DNA from: Trichobilharzia szidati
Lineage: Eukaryota; Platyhelminthes; Trematoda; Strigeidida; Schistosomatidae
Assembly: GCA_944472155.2 (NCBI GenBank)
Contig: OX235273.1
Location: 5,739,204-5,803,203 of the forward strand
DNA: 64,000 nt
Direction of reading: 5' to 3'
Each line of letters begins with the position of its first letter. Positions within the stretch are counted from its first letter, which is position 1. This document shows, piece by piece, positions 9,905-18,904 of the stretch. A program made the position numbers and the translations under genes. The notes below the pieces were generated by a model that did not search any database, was not told the origin of the DNA, and saw nothing but the letters and a program-made list of their open reading frames with translations.

Positions 9905-10815
9905 ATCAAAGACATCGTTGACGTATGCGCAAAAGAAGCCATTTCAACCTGCGACCGAGAACTTCGGTCCAATCAGTCGACGTGAATTGTCTTGATACAG
10001 TCAAAAAGACCGAGAAACAGTTAGTTGAATCATGAAAAAGATTGAAAATAAGAGATCGCATGCATCACAAAATCCAACGGGACATTCGCATTCACAAATT
10101 CTGTGGTTTGCCAAAAGTGCACAAAAATAATTTGCACTCCTCACGGCATCATATAGCTGAATGGTCGTTCTAAATCATGCAGTCTCCACATACTCAACTA
10201 ATAAAACACATGGCGTAAAAAATTTTAAATATGTTGAAAGGATATCGTTTGACGTATCTTCCCCCTGTTCATCGATGAATCACTGATGGAAAGATCAGAT
10301 TTTATATGCAAGGAAATTATTAGACGAAACATCGATGTTGGTATTCCCAATTTCTTTTATGAAAAAATTTCTTCTCAGTTGCGAAATGAATGTTCATTTT
10401 TTATTTACACACACACTATCTTGTGTGGGTGAACAAAGGATAAACAAAATCCATTCGCGGCTCCTTTCTATGTGACTTCACCTATTTAGACCACAAAATC
10501 GATATTAGAAAGGCTTTCAAAGTTATCTACAGTACTCCCACTATTCTTAATTTTACCTAATGAAATTGTGTATCACATATGGCTGAAGCCTAACTTATGT
10601 ATCCAAAAGAAGAAGTTGGTTCAGACGCTTTCCTTACCTTCATCACCAGTGTTTTTAGTTATCTTTAATTTATACAATAAAAACGTTTCTGAGTTCTATC
10701 TGATACTTTATTTACTATTATACACATGTTTTTTGAATTGTAATTCCACGGGTTTTAACAAATCCATATTATATAGAAAAGGATCAGTGTTGTTAATGAT
10801 GATAATTCTGTAGTT
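9905..10815 (+). mobile_element. PLE-B remnant with internal deletions
   Basis: Around 10095-10130 it reads HKFCGLPKVHKNN, the conserved PLE reverse transcriptase block (YGLPKVHK). After deletions, 10300-10420 resembles the linker, and 10430-10640 encodes the distal GIY-YIG region, ending KPNLCIQKKKLVQTLSLPS (10580-10640). The catalytic RT YVDD motif is not visible. Everything is broken by stops. Confidence 0.7.
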
Positions 10816-10842
10816 TCATATATATATATATATATATATATA
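10816..10842. repeat. TA microsatellite
   Basis: An uninterrupted (TA)n run of about 26 bases. It lies exactly between one PLE-B 3' end and the inverted tail of the next. Confidence 0.95.
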
Positions 10843-10926
10843 AAACAAATGATTCAGCGAAGAGACTCTTTTCAACTAATTTATCATCAAGCTGTACAAT
10901 CGTATATATATGGTTTTTAAGAAGCT
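10843..10926 (-). mobile_element. PLE-B tail fragment in inverted orientation, with hammerhead-like motif
   Basis: An 84-base inverted copy of the PLE-B tail found in plus orientation at 11470-11555. It ends within three bases of the start of the following plus-strand PLE-B segment (GAAGCTGAAGCTTTGG). Confidence 0.85.
10851..10901 (-). ncRNA. Hammerhead-like motif, PLE-B (minus strand)
   Basis: On the minus strand: GATT gta CAGC, core TTGATGA, stem II loop, GAAA, AGAGTCTCT (stem III), then TTC and GCTGAATC. Stem I pairs CAGC with GCTG and GATT with AATC. TTC is a legal NUH cleavage site. C3 of the core is U, a change that normally cripples catalysis. Confidence 0.55.
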
Positions 10927-11555
10927 GAAGCTTTGGCTATCGAAATAGAAAAGCCAGATCTCTGTGTACAGAAGAAGTTCGTTCAACCCCTCCAACTTTC
11001 ATGGTCTTAATCCCTCTATGCTAAAGTATGGTAATCCCCAATCATACTTTAGCTCTACCAACTCTCCATTTTTTCATTTTTGTCTATTCAATTTGTATAC
11101 TCTTCCTTATTAAGTCAATTGTTACTATTACTACTCTCACTTTTAGTTGTCCCCGGTATTATTTCACTTGTTCCACTTGTCATTCTAAATCAATTCCTTT
11201 ATGCAACATTAAATTCTATGCTATTAAATTTCACACAATATTACGTCACGTTTTTATTTTTTCGATTTGTCTACTAATCTTATAATTGCACACCTTTTTC
11301 AAGTTCTATCCATCCTATGAATTATTCTATATATGACATTAATTTGCTTTGCCACTTGACCTTTAACTACGATTATAATCACAAACATTTTAGTTTTAAT
11401 TGCACTTCATATTATTATTATTTCATGCATTCACACCTATGTTTCAATTCCCTCACCGGATATAACTTCTTAAAAACCATATATATACGATTGTACAGCT
11501 TGATGATAAATTCGTTGAAAAGAGTCTCTTCACTGAATCATTTGTTTTGATTTTC
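10927..11555 (+). mobile_element. PLE-B 3' end: last codons, 3' UTR and tail
   Basis: Reads EAEALAIEIEKPDLCVQKKF and VQPLQLSWS then stop at about 11010. This is the end of the GIY-YIG protein. A roughly 450-base pyrimidine-rich, AT-rich 3' UTR follows, then the tail with the hammerhead-like motif at 11489-11539. The long frames inside the UTR (11028-11550) are low-complexity and not considered genes. Confidence 0.8.
11489..11539 (+). ncRNA. Hammerhead-like motif, PLE-B (plus strand)
   Basis: GATT (11489-11492), CAG (11496-11498), core TTGATGA (11500-11506), GAAA (11517-11520), AGAGTCTCT (11521-11529), TTC and CTGAATC. This is the same layout as at 10851-10901 and weaker relatives at 44.70 and 52.44 kb. 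The outer stem I pair differs (ACTG for GCTG). Confidence 0.55.
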
Positions 11556-11579
11556 TATATGTTACAATGAGAATTTTCC

Positions 11580-12300
11580 ATGATATATATATATATTATC
11601 CCCTTGCTTTCCGAGTGGAACACAGGGCTTCAGCAACACAACTCAACTTTTTTCTGCTTCCTGCCGCCCGCTTCAGCTGGCTAGCTCCAAGATTGACCAA
11701 ACTCTCTCATCTCTTCATCACACGATCTCCTCCATGTCACCCTCGCATTGACTACTTACTCGTCGCTCCCCAACGGGATTCCACTCGAGTGCTGGCCTGG
11801 CGTTCGATGTCATACGCCGGCCTCCTCAATGTATGTCTGATCCGTTCCCACTGCCTTCTGCATATTTGTTGAGCAATCGGCTCTTGCTAGTTGGCTTGTT
11901 CCCATAGTTTCGTGTTGCTCATTCTTTCTGGCTGGCCATTTGATCTTCAGTTTGTAGCCAGCCGCCAAAGGTAGCAGAAGCCTGTTGGAAATCTTTTTTG
12001 TCACACGCAGTGCAAGTATCTAACCCGTACAGAAGAACCGACTTGACACCAGTGTTGAAAATGCGAATCTTGTTGTTTATGCTGTGTGCAGAAGATTGCC
12101 ATATTGGTTTCAAGTTGATAAAGGCGCATCTTGCCTTTCCGATTCTGCCTGTGACATCTTTGTCCATTCTGCTGCCCTGTAGTTGAAACGAAGAAGGAGG
12201 CAACCTCTGTTAAATCTCTCTCGTTGGTGGTGATTGGTGATGGTTGTTGTTGCGGTTGGTTGGTTATCTTCATCAACTCCGTTTTCTCAATGTTCACCTC
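11580..12300 (-). mobile_element. RTE LINE, RT C-terminus and 3' end, minus strand
   Basis: From 12300 leftward: MKITNQPQQQ, then LQGSRMDKDVTGRIGKARCAF, INNKIRIFNTGVKSVLLYG, TEDQMA, and in another frame QHETMGTSQLARADCSTNMQ and TYIEEAGV. The 3' end at 11600-11640 has GAAGCCCTGTGTTCC on the minus strand. At least two frameshifts separate these blocks. It is the left member of a head-to-head RTE pair with 12590-13055. Confidence 0.85.
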
Positions 12301-12588
12301 CACTGTTGAATATATAAATATATATCTAATTGTAGATCCGGATAGAAGTTCACTGCTCGAGCTTTCTTCAGTTTTATAAAATTTACCTGAAAGATGCATT
12401 TTTCTTTTGTTATTGATAACCTTAGAGCTATCTTGATTACCAATAGGTGGTAGATAGATTTGTGTACACTTAACATTCTTTGAAACATGGAATCAGTAAC
12501 AAAGTAACATAGTCGGCTAATAAATACATGATAGTTATTCTGTTTCAGTATTTGAGCCTTCGTTATACAACACAAATGACAAGTCTGC
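12300..12588. other. Spacer between two head-to-head RTE copies
   Basis: No RTE sequence or other family recognised. An open frame on the minus strand (12294-12575) has no recognisable domain. Confidence 0.4.
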
Positions 12589-12589
12589 C

Positions 12590-13058
12590 AGTTCTTCTAT
12601 ATGGGTCAGAAACTTGGCGAACGCATCATGAAATGAATTACCGAAAGACTACTGGATACTTTTATGAATAGCTGAAGCTTTCACTGGCTCCATTCTGAAG
12701 ATCAAATGGCTGGTCAGAAAGAATTAGCAACAAGAAACTATGGGAACAAACCAACAAGCAAGAACTGATTGCTCAACGAATATGTGAGAGAAAATTGTGA
12801 TGGGTCAAATACACGCTACCGAGGAGACCGTTGAATGACATTGCATGCCAGGCCATCGTTCGAGTTGATACTCAATGGTAGACAACCAGTGTGTTGTCAC
12901 TTTGAAGGTAGCAGAGGGAAGATCGTGATAGGAGAATATGAGGGATTTTGGGCAGTTGTAGGCCCAGCTGAAGTGGACAACAGAAAATGCCATTGAAGCA
13001 CTTTTTTCGACATAGAACCCAATGGGAAAAAACAGTAATATAGTAGTATTTAATAAGG
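12590..13058 (+). mobile_element. RTE LINE, RT C-terminus and 3' end, plus strand
   Basis: Reads LPVLLYGSETWRTHHEMNYR, then after frameshifts ISNKKLWEQTNKQELIAQ, RPLNDIACQAIVRV and the tail GAAGCACTTTTTTC...GGGAAAA with AT-rich 3' end at ~13040. Stops are numerous. Its 5' side faces the minus-strand RTE at 11580-12300. Confidence 0.8.
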
Positions 13059-13239
13059 TGAAATACTCTCATATCATGAATTAAAAGTCAGTCTGGAAGA
13101 AGAATATTTTTTTCAATAATTTCTCTTCAGATTCAAATTATATAGGGCATGGGATTAGGCAGGTTCGTCAACGAATTCCAGACCGTTTACCAGCTTGGTT
13201 CACCAAAGGGAAAATTAAATGAACGAAAAGCCCTATAGA

Positions 13240-13440
13240 AGATCAATCGCGAGCCAGAATATCTAGCTTATTGATAACGTCTCTGATTGCAGCACTGGGT
13301 GAAGCAGGTTTGAATCTCAGAAGGGACATAAGTTCCTTCAAGGTTGCAGATAATCCTTGCTGACGAGCGACAACTAGCACGAAACTTAGGCCCAAGGCTT
13401 CCTGTTAGGGCGACTACCCTAAACCACCTAATATCATCAA
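13240..13440 (+). mobile_element. SINE-K: tRNA-headed SINE with hammerhead motif
   Basis: The head is tRNA-like: CTAGCTTATTGATAACGTC (A-box region) and GGTTTGAATCTCAG (B box, from GGTTCGAATC). The body holds a hammerhead motif at 13355-13392 and then GGGCGACTACCC. A second copy lies at 25618-25830. RNA polymerase III promoters are expected from the family type; activity is not shown. Confidence 0.75.
13352..13394 (+). ncRNA. Hammerhead ribozyme motif in SINE-K, best core in window
   Basis: CCTTG, intact core CTGACGA (13360-13366), stem II GCG...CAC (middle C.A mismatch; ancestral GTGC/GCAC by the 25.7-kb copy), GAAA (13381-13384), CTTAGG (stem III, ancestral palindrome CCTAGG), CC, CAAGG. 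Stem I CCTTG/CAAGG pairs fully. The cleavage dinucleotide, ancestrally UC, is CC, so this copy is probably inactive. Confidence 0.7.
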
Positions 13441-13444
13441 ATGA

Positions 13445-13825
13445 ATGTGCACCATGATGACGAGCTACCTAAAATGTTGCCACATTACAAACCTGACTGA
13501 TGGAATTCAGTCTGCACTAAAGAAAGGACTAAACACGTCACACTGGTTACTGGTGTCCAATCAAAATAGCTTGATTCTGTGAAAGTTGATCGATACTGGA
13601 CATCGCATCGACGCTAACACAGCTTTCAGGGTTATACACATAATTCTGTGTTCCTTATCATGTACCGTGAGTTACGTAACGTGTAAAATGCTCTGATTGT
13701 GTTCCCGTGAATTTTTTTGCCAGATCTGCCAAGCGCGATGGGATAGTTCGTGACTTAATGGTTGTGTGCAAGGTTTGAAGAAGGCTGTGAGGTATATGAA
13801 TGCGCCTCGCCCCTGTTATTGTCTA
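13445..13825. other. Unassigned stretch
   Basis: No gene or repeat family recognised. Confidence 0.4.
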
Positions 13826-14030
13826 CGCGTCAGTAGTTCAGTGGTAGAACGCGCGCAAACAACACATCTAGTCCCGGATTCTATTCCCGGCATTTGCACT
13901 CATAAACCTTGCTAAACCAGTAGTTAGTCCGGTAAAAAAAGAAGGCTGGGTAAGAGGCTACAAAAGCCCTCCATAAAAATTAAGAAAACCTACTGCTGCT
14001 GATACTCCAATGCTCTAGACTGAATATCTT
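13826..14030 (+). mobile_element. Divergent SINE-R-like element with tRNA-like head
   Basis: GCGTCAGTAGTTCAGTGGTA with GAACGC gives a clear A box, and GGATTCTATTCCCGGC a B box. The body CTAAACCAGTAGTTAGTCCG, GAGGCTAC and CCATAAAAATTAAG is a diverged SINE-R body. The RTE-like tail is not clear. This is an older subfamily. Confidence 0.7.
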
Positions 14031-14210
14031 TTTCCAGTCGAAACGTAAAGGAATATAAAATATCACGTAAAGTTTGCTTACGTCTCCTACACATAGGTGA
14101 AGCTGTTGCAATAATATCAACTAAACTGGAACTTTGTATTCACAAAGAACACGTCCAGACGTTATTCCTACCGCGGCCAAATTTAGATTTTCTATAGTTG
14201 GTTTGTAGGG

Positions 14211-14566
14211 ATTAGTTTCGTTTCTACGAGTTGATCACTGATTGAAATCAGTTAGGGAACCATTGGAAGTGCTGGACAGTTGTTTAATCCTAGTTTGGCG
14301 ATCATCCCCAGTACGCACCCACTGGGATTCGAACCCTAGATCTTCTGGTAGAATTTAGAATTCATGAACTGGCCAGTGAATCGGGTCTCAGTGGCTGAAT
14401 GGTATACGAGCATGCCTCCTAACCGGAAGGTACTGATTTCAAACCCTGATGGATGAGTACTGGCGATGATTCATAAACTAGGATGAAACAGCTGTCCAGT
14501 GCTCACTGGTTTTCAATGGTTCTCTAACTGATATCAATCCGTGATCAACTCGTAAAAACAAACTTA
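14211..14566. repeat. Inverted pair of SINE-H elements (tails outward)
   Basis: Minus-strand copy 14211-14352 and plus-strand copy about 14383-14566. Each has a tRNA-like B box (GGGATTCGAACCC on the left; degenerate GATTTCAAACC on the right), the hammerhead segment and the tail GTTCTCTAACYGATATCA. The tails lie outward and the heads inward, so a transcript through both could form a long hairpin. Confidence 0.85.
14449..14510 (+). ncRNA. Hammerhead motif in SINE-H, strong stems, mutated core
   Basis: GAGTACTG pairs with CAGTGCTC to give an 8-bp stem I. Between them: GCGATGA (core, C3 and U4 changed), decayed stem II, GAAA, the palindromic stem III CAGCTG, and the cleavage site GTC just before CAGTGCTC. 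Fold and cleavage site are kept, but two core bases are lost. Confidence 0.65.
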
Positions 14567-14569
14567 GAT

Positions 14570-15180
14570 TATCGATTCTTCTTCTCACCAAGAGTGCCTC
14601 ATCCCATTACGTCTATTGGTTTTCTTCTTTTTCTTTGCTCGTTATTACAATTATTATTATTCGTCATAATTTATACCCTTCATTCAAACATTCTCTCAAT
14701 ACTATCGAATTTTCCATTTATACTATCCGGACTTATTATCAGTAGTAATATTATCTCTTTTCTCAATAAATGCCTCCACCTGTTTCATTTCACACATTCG
14801 TTATTTCACTATGAACCGAACCTCTAATTGCAGTCTTACTATCTCCTCCTCTTTAATACATTCCACTTTGTAATAGCTACTCCATCACCTGACACCTTTT
14901 AAAACCTTGAACTGACTTGTCAATTTCCCTACCCCACACTTTACAAATCTATTATGATTAATCACCACTTTTGTCTCCCACTTTACAGTATTTTGTAATC
15001 GATTTCAGCCTAACACGTTTGTCCCACAAATACGACTATTTATTTTTACACCCCATAACTAATCTGTTATCCTAAGGAAAAAATGTATCCGCCGCGTAAA
15101 TGGCTATTCACAAGGAAAGAGGCAATGAAAGTAACTGTAGACACCTGATAATGTCATTATTTTGAATTTCCTATTAAAAC
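14570..15180. other. Unassigned pyrimidine- and AT-rich stretch
   Basis: Low-complexity T/C-rich sequence, similar in composition to PLE-B 3' UTRs but without a recognisable match. The open frame at 14594-14827 is low-complexity and not supported as a gene. Confidence 0.45.
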
Positions 15181-15184
15181 CATG

Positions 15185-15305
15185 GGTGCTGCACTAGAGT
15201 CTCATTGTAGAACCCCATCAATCCATGGAGATTTCCGTACATGCATCAGTGGACGAGTCCCGAATAGGACGAAATTCTCACCCTAAATTCTGCTAACCTG
15301 CTAAC
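15185..15305 (+). mobile_element. Sm-alpha-like element with hammerhead remnant
   Basis: CAGTGGACGA GTCCCGAATAGGAC GAAA T at 15248-15275: stem II GTCC/GGAC and GAAA are perfect. The core CTGANGA is changed to TGGACGA. The same stem II and loop occur in the minus-strand copies near 28.73 and 29.05 kb. Confidence 0.65.
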
Positions 15306-15309
15306 GAAT

Positions 15310-15925
15310 ATCTAACTTGCATAAATGACATGCAGACTTGTAAATTCTCACTCAACAAATCAGATAAAGCATTCAGCGTTTCTTTTTTCCCAGTTCTGTC
15401 CAACTGTGATTGACACCTCACCTTTAACTGCTAGAGAAAGTAATCACAAAAAATAAATTTCCGTTCTCTACAAAATATGCCAGTTTACATTTTGTTTACT
15501 TAATAACTCCTGAAGTAATTTTTTGTTTTTACGCCCCCTCCCCCGAATGAAACTTGTAACAAAAGAGGAAAAAAAGCTTAACAAAACTACTCATTTTGTT
15601 AAAAGTTTGAGGAAGTAACTATTTCCTACACTTGTCTGTTTTAAACCGTATAAAATTTTATCATTACTCCTTGTTAACATTTCATGAATCAGGCATCAGT
15701 CAAAGAGTTGTGTGGCGTACATTTTTCGTCATCCCTGGAATATGACGCTTCAGGCTTTGAAGCTCCCAGTAGCGATCCTGCTGCCGCTTATGAGATGGAG
15801 TTTCTGAGCTGACCTCTGAACTTGCCTTTTCTTTTAGTCTCCTCTTGGCTAAGCGAGATTTTGAAGTGCGTCAACCAGGACGTGACGTTACTTGACTGTA
15901 CTTGTCGAAAGCGGTTGTCAGCAAG
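15310..15925. other. Unassigned region upstream of the tubulin pseudogene
   Basis: No promoter, exon or repeat recognised. The stretch 15690-15930 becomes less AT-rich towards the tubulin start. Confidence 0.4.
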
Positions 15926-15929
15926 CATC

Positions 15930-16842
15930 ATGCGTGAATGTATTAGTCTTCATGTTGGTCAAGCGGGTGTCCAGATGGGCGATTCGTGTTGGGAGTTGTA
16001 TTGTCTTGAGCACGGGATTGAGCCAGATGGGCGAGTGCTGGTTGACTCTACAATTTCAAATGGAAGTCGGAATGACGCATTCAATACATTCTTCACTATG
16101 TTCCGCGTGCAGTATTTTTGGATCTTGAACCGACGGTGATTGATGGTTTACGCCATGGAAAGTACAAGCAGTTATTTCACCCAGAGCAGATGATTACTGG
16201 TAGGGAGGATGCGGCGAATAACTGCGCACTTGGTCACTACACGGTGGGCAAGGATATTTCATTCGTTTGGAGGTGGTACTGGCTCAGGTTTCACCTCGCT
16301 ACTGATGGAACGGCTGTCGGTGGATTTCGGGAAGAAGGCGAAACTGGAGTTCGCAATATATCCCGCTCCACATATCTCTACGGCTGTTGTTGAGCCGTAT
16401 AACTCTGTTCTGACGACTCATACGACGTTGGAGCACTCAGATTGTGCTTTCATGGTGGACAACGAGGCGATTTACGAGATATGCCGTCGAAATCTGACCA
16501 TCGATCGACCATCATACATGAACTTGAATCGTCTGATTGGCCAAGTGGTGAGTTCGATAACAGCTTCGCTTCGATTCAGTGGCGCGTTGAATGTGGATTT
16601 GAATGAGTTCCAGACAAACCTTGTGCCTTATCCTTATATTCATTTCCCGTTGACGACATATGCATCGATCATCTCAGCTGAGAAGGCATTCCACGAGCAG
16701 CTGAGTGTATCTGAGATCACGAACTCTTGCTTTGAGCCAGTGAATCAGATGGTGATTGGTGGACATTCTATCACTGAACTGTCAGGGCGTATTCAGTATT
16801 TCATTGTGTTATCCTCTACGCTGAGTAATTTAACGGAGAAGG
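15930..16842 (+). pseudogene. Alpha-tubulin pseudogene (divergent paralogue, C-terminus missing)
   Basis: Starts with [20 protein letters not shown], the alpha-tubulin N-terminus. After DAFNTFF a small out-of-frame deletion removes the SETGAGKH region. The next frame gives [11 protein letters not shown] and [20 protein letters not shown]. After HYTVGKDI about 100 bases (~34 codons) are missing, again out of frame. The frame entered there holds [12 protein letters not shown], the GTP-binding glycine-rich loop, then [27 protein letters not shown] and [18 protein letters not shown]. Homology stops at NQMV (about residue 304 of ~450), where ATG|GTGATT could be an exon end. The last ~150 residues are absent nearby. 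Tubulin builds microtubules; this copy cannot. Its coding region is less AT-rich than its surroundings. Confidence 0.9.
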
Positions 16843-17344
16843 GTAAACGGATGGACAATGGAACTCTTCCAATTAAACCATCTACCTCAAAGAACTATTT
16901 AGAACAACAAAACAATCCTCCAAATTCACACTTTTTCTCCATCTCTATTCAAATTTAGAATTCTACTTGAATTAATGCAGGCGCATCATTAACTAATTAA
17001 CACTGACACAGAATGTCCTAAATAGATAAAAGTTTAACAAAAAGTAACCTCGCCCTTTTTTCTCTATTCCTCCTGTCAGATGAATTCCCACAGGAAATTA
17101 GCACTTCATTAGAGAGCCTAGAAATAGACAATATGAAATAACTAATTTTTTAATGTAATAATAATAATAAATTTCATGCCTTGAATTATAATGTGTGCAC
17201 GCAAAGTTGTGAGAGAAAAGAGGGAAAGAAGAGGTGGGCTTTTCAGAAAAATTTAAAAAATCTGTTGTGATTAGAATTATTAATTAGTAGAGCGAGCAGT
17301 CTCATAAAACCCCACTACTAAAACACTGACTGTTTATGAAATCG

Positions 17345-17595
17345 GAAAAATGAAGACGACAAAGAAACGAAGATGAGAGTGAATCTCCGAAAGGATGAAG
17401 GATGTAGTCTATCCGCATTACTCAGAGTGTCTAAATCCAACAGAACCTCTTATCAATCGACAAGATTGTGAAGTTACATCTATTCAGATGGCTAAAATAT
17501 GTGTTACGCATGATTACTAGCCATCGCCTTCCTCGAAAAAAATTGATAGCTGACATAGGAAGTCTAGAAAACAAACTGAGCGAAGAATAACCTTT
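17345..17595 (+). mobile_element. Possible LINE RT C-terminal scrap (second RTE lineage)
   Basis: Reads IVKLHLFRWLKYVLRM, then SHRLPRKK and GSLENK. This resembles the KLHQLRWLGHVLRM...HRLPRR signature near the end of many RTE/BovB-type ORFs. The duplicate at 22965-23095 keeps it as LLRWLEYVLCM and THRLPQPE. It is short and otherwise unsupported. Confidence 0.4.
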
Positions 17596-17675
17596 TCGGT
17601 AATTTCCTCTTCTGTCTTTACAATTACATATGTATGTATATATATATAGAATATTTTTAGATTATAACAACATTT

Positions 17676-17955
17676 CATCATGAGCTGACATCGAATAGAG
17701 AACCACTGGAAAACCAAGGAGAACTGGGTAGATGTTTCCTCCGTCTTATTTTGGAACTCTTCAACAGTGCGCACACACCGGGATTCGAACCCAGGACCTT
17801 CTGTTTACAAGGCGAGCTCGTAGACCATTAAGTCGCTGGGACCCGATCCAATGGCCAAAAAATTCCAACTAGGACGAAACAGCTGTCCAGTGATCCCAGG
17901 TTTTCCAATGGTTCTCTAACCAATGTCATCTCATGATAAAATCCTGTTACCAATC
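17676..17955. repeat. SINE-H inverted pair inserted in duplication copy 1
   Basis: Minus-strand SINE-H 17676-17845 (B box as GGGATTCGAACCC; A-box region GCTCGCCTTGTAAAC on the minus strand) and a plus-strand 3' part 17872-17955 starting CAACTAGGACGAAACAGCTG. The pair is absent from the second duplication copy, so it arrived after the duplication or was lost from copy 2. Confidence 0.85.
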
Positions 17956-18051
17956 AACTAATTCCCTACAGACCAATATTTAAAGAACAATATTATTGTT
18001 TTTAAAATAATACGATTTGTAAAGCAAGATAAATAGAACTACAGTTAATTA

Positions 18052-18245
18052 AAGATGCGTAATAAATTAGCACAGCGGTAAGGACTCTCGCCGACCATGC
18101 AAATAGTCCAGGGTTGGATCCCCTGCCAACGCACACTTGATATCAATGGTCGGCCTGCAAAATTTGGGCTATCGATACCACATGCTGTAAATTTCATACT
18201 TGTACCGAAAATGCGGTATGGAACCAAGCTACGATAAAAATAAAA
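18052..18245 (+). mobile_element. SINE-T copy (inside duplication copy 1)
   Basis: tRNA-like head: TAGCACAGCGGTAAGGACTC (A box) and GGTTGGATCCC (B box). The body is GATATCAATGGTCGGCCTGC, AAAATTTGGGCTATCGATAC, then CATACTTGTACCGAAAATGC and a tail AAGCTACGATAAAAATAAAA. The head is shared with SINE-R but the body is different. Other copies are at 23.26, 46.18 and 50.11 kb. Confidence 0.85.
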
Positions 18246-18274
18246 TATAATGGCAAATAGAATATCAAATAAAA

Positions 18275-18580
18275 TCAAGGAAAGCGTCTGAACCAATTAA
18301 CTTCTTTTGGATTCTTAAGTTAAGTTTTTTTAATGTGGATTCCGAAAGACAGCCTCAGCAATATGCAGTGAACGAACTCGTGAGGTAGAATTAAGACCAG
18401 TATATATGAGGTAGATGACTTTGAAAGCCGGCTTGTATGCATCAATTTTGTGTTCTGTATCTACGAGATGAGATACAACAGAACTACGAATGTATTCTGT
18501 TTGTCCTTTACTAAACCACTCTGCAGGATGATGTTTGGAAATCTGAAAAGAAACATGCCTAATTGTTCATCCTATGGCTC
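18275..18580 (-). mobile_element. PLE-B GIY-YIG fragment, left arm of inverted pair
   Basis: The minus strand reads HHPAEWFSKGQTEYIRSS, then SHLVDTEHKIDAYK and AFKVIY, the middle of the PLE-B GIY-YIG domain, then LNSTSRVRSL and a terminal segment. It is an inverted copy of 18590-18900. Frames are broken. Confidence 0.8.
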
Positions 18581-18589
18581 CACAGGAGC

Positions 18590-18900
18590 AGTTTCTCATC
18601 GGATCTCTGAACATCATCCTGCATAGTGGTTAAGTAAGGGATAAACAAAATCCATTTATAGATGTATTCTATCTCATTCTGTGGATGCAGAACACAAAAC
18701 TGATGTAAACGAGAAGGCTTTCAAAGTCATTTGCTACATACCAACAAATCTTAACTTCACCCCAAGAGTTCGTCTACTACATACTGCTGATACTGGCTGT
18801 CGAAATACACATTAAGAAACCAAACTTGTATATCAAGAAGAAGTTGGTTGGTTCAGACATTCTTCTTACCTTGGCCAATAACCAAGGTTCTAATGATAGA
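18590..18900 (+). mobile_element. PLE-B GIY-YIG fragment, right arm of inverted pair
   Basis: Reads RISEHHPA, a stop, then QNPFIDVFYLILWMQNTKL-type sequence out of frame with the family's SILSHSVDAEHKTDVNEK. It goes on with AFKVIC, LNFTPRVRLL and KPNLYIKKKLV. It mirrors 18275-18580 around a short centre near 18585. The catalytic GIY block is missing. Confidence 0.8.
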
Positions 18901-18904
18901 AGAA

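Larger units (their letters stand above)
16613..18245 (+). repeat. Segmental duplication, copy 1
   Basis: Matches 22127-23435 in the same orientation with scattered substitutions and small indels. It runs from the tubulin codons QTNLV through the tubulin 3' flank, a possible RTE-like scrap and a SINE-T. Copy 1 has an extra ~290-base block (17676-17955, SINE-H pair) that is absent from copy 2. Confidence 0.92.

Noticed and set aside
10816..10842. CRISPR-like or promoter role for short repeats
   Set aside because: A plain TA microsatellite. No spacer-repeat arrays were seen anywhere, and the window is clearly eukaryotic.
11028..11550. Several open frames of 65-85 codons
   Set aside because: Low-complexity, hydrophobic T/C-rich translations lying in the 3' UTR of PLE-B; no start context or homology.
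14594..14827. 77-codon open frame
   Set aside because: Composition-driven (pyrimidine- and AT-rich) with no domain and no repeat-independent support.
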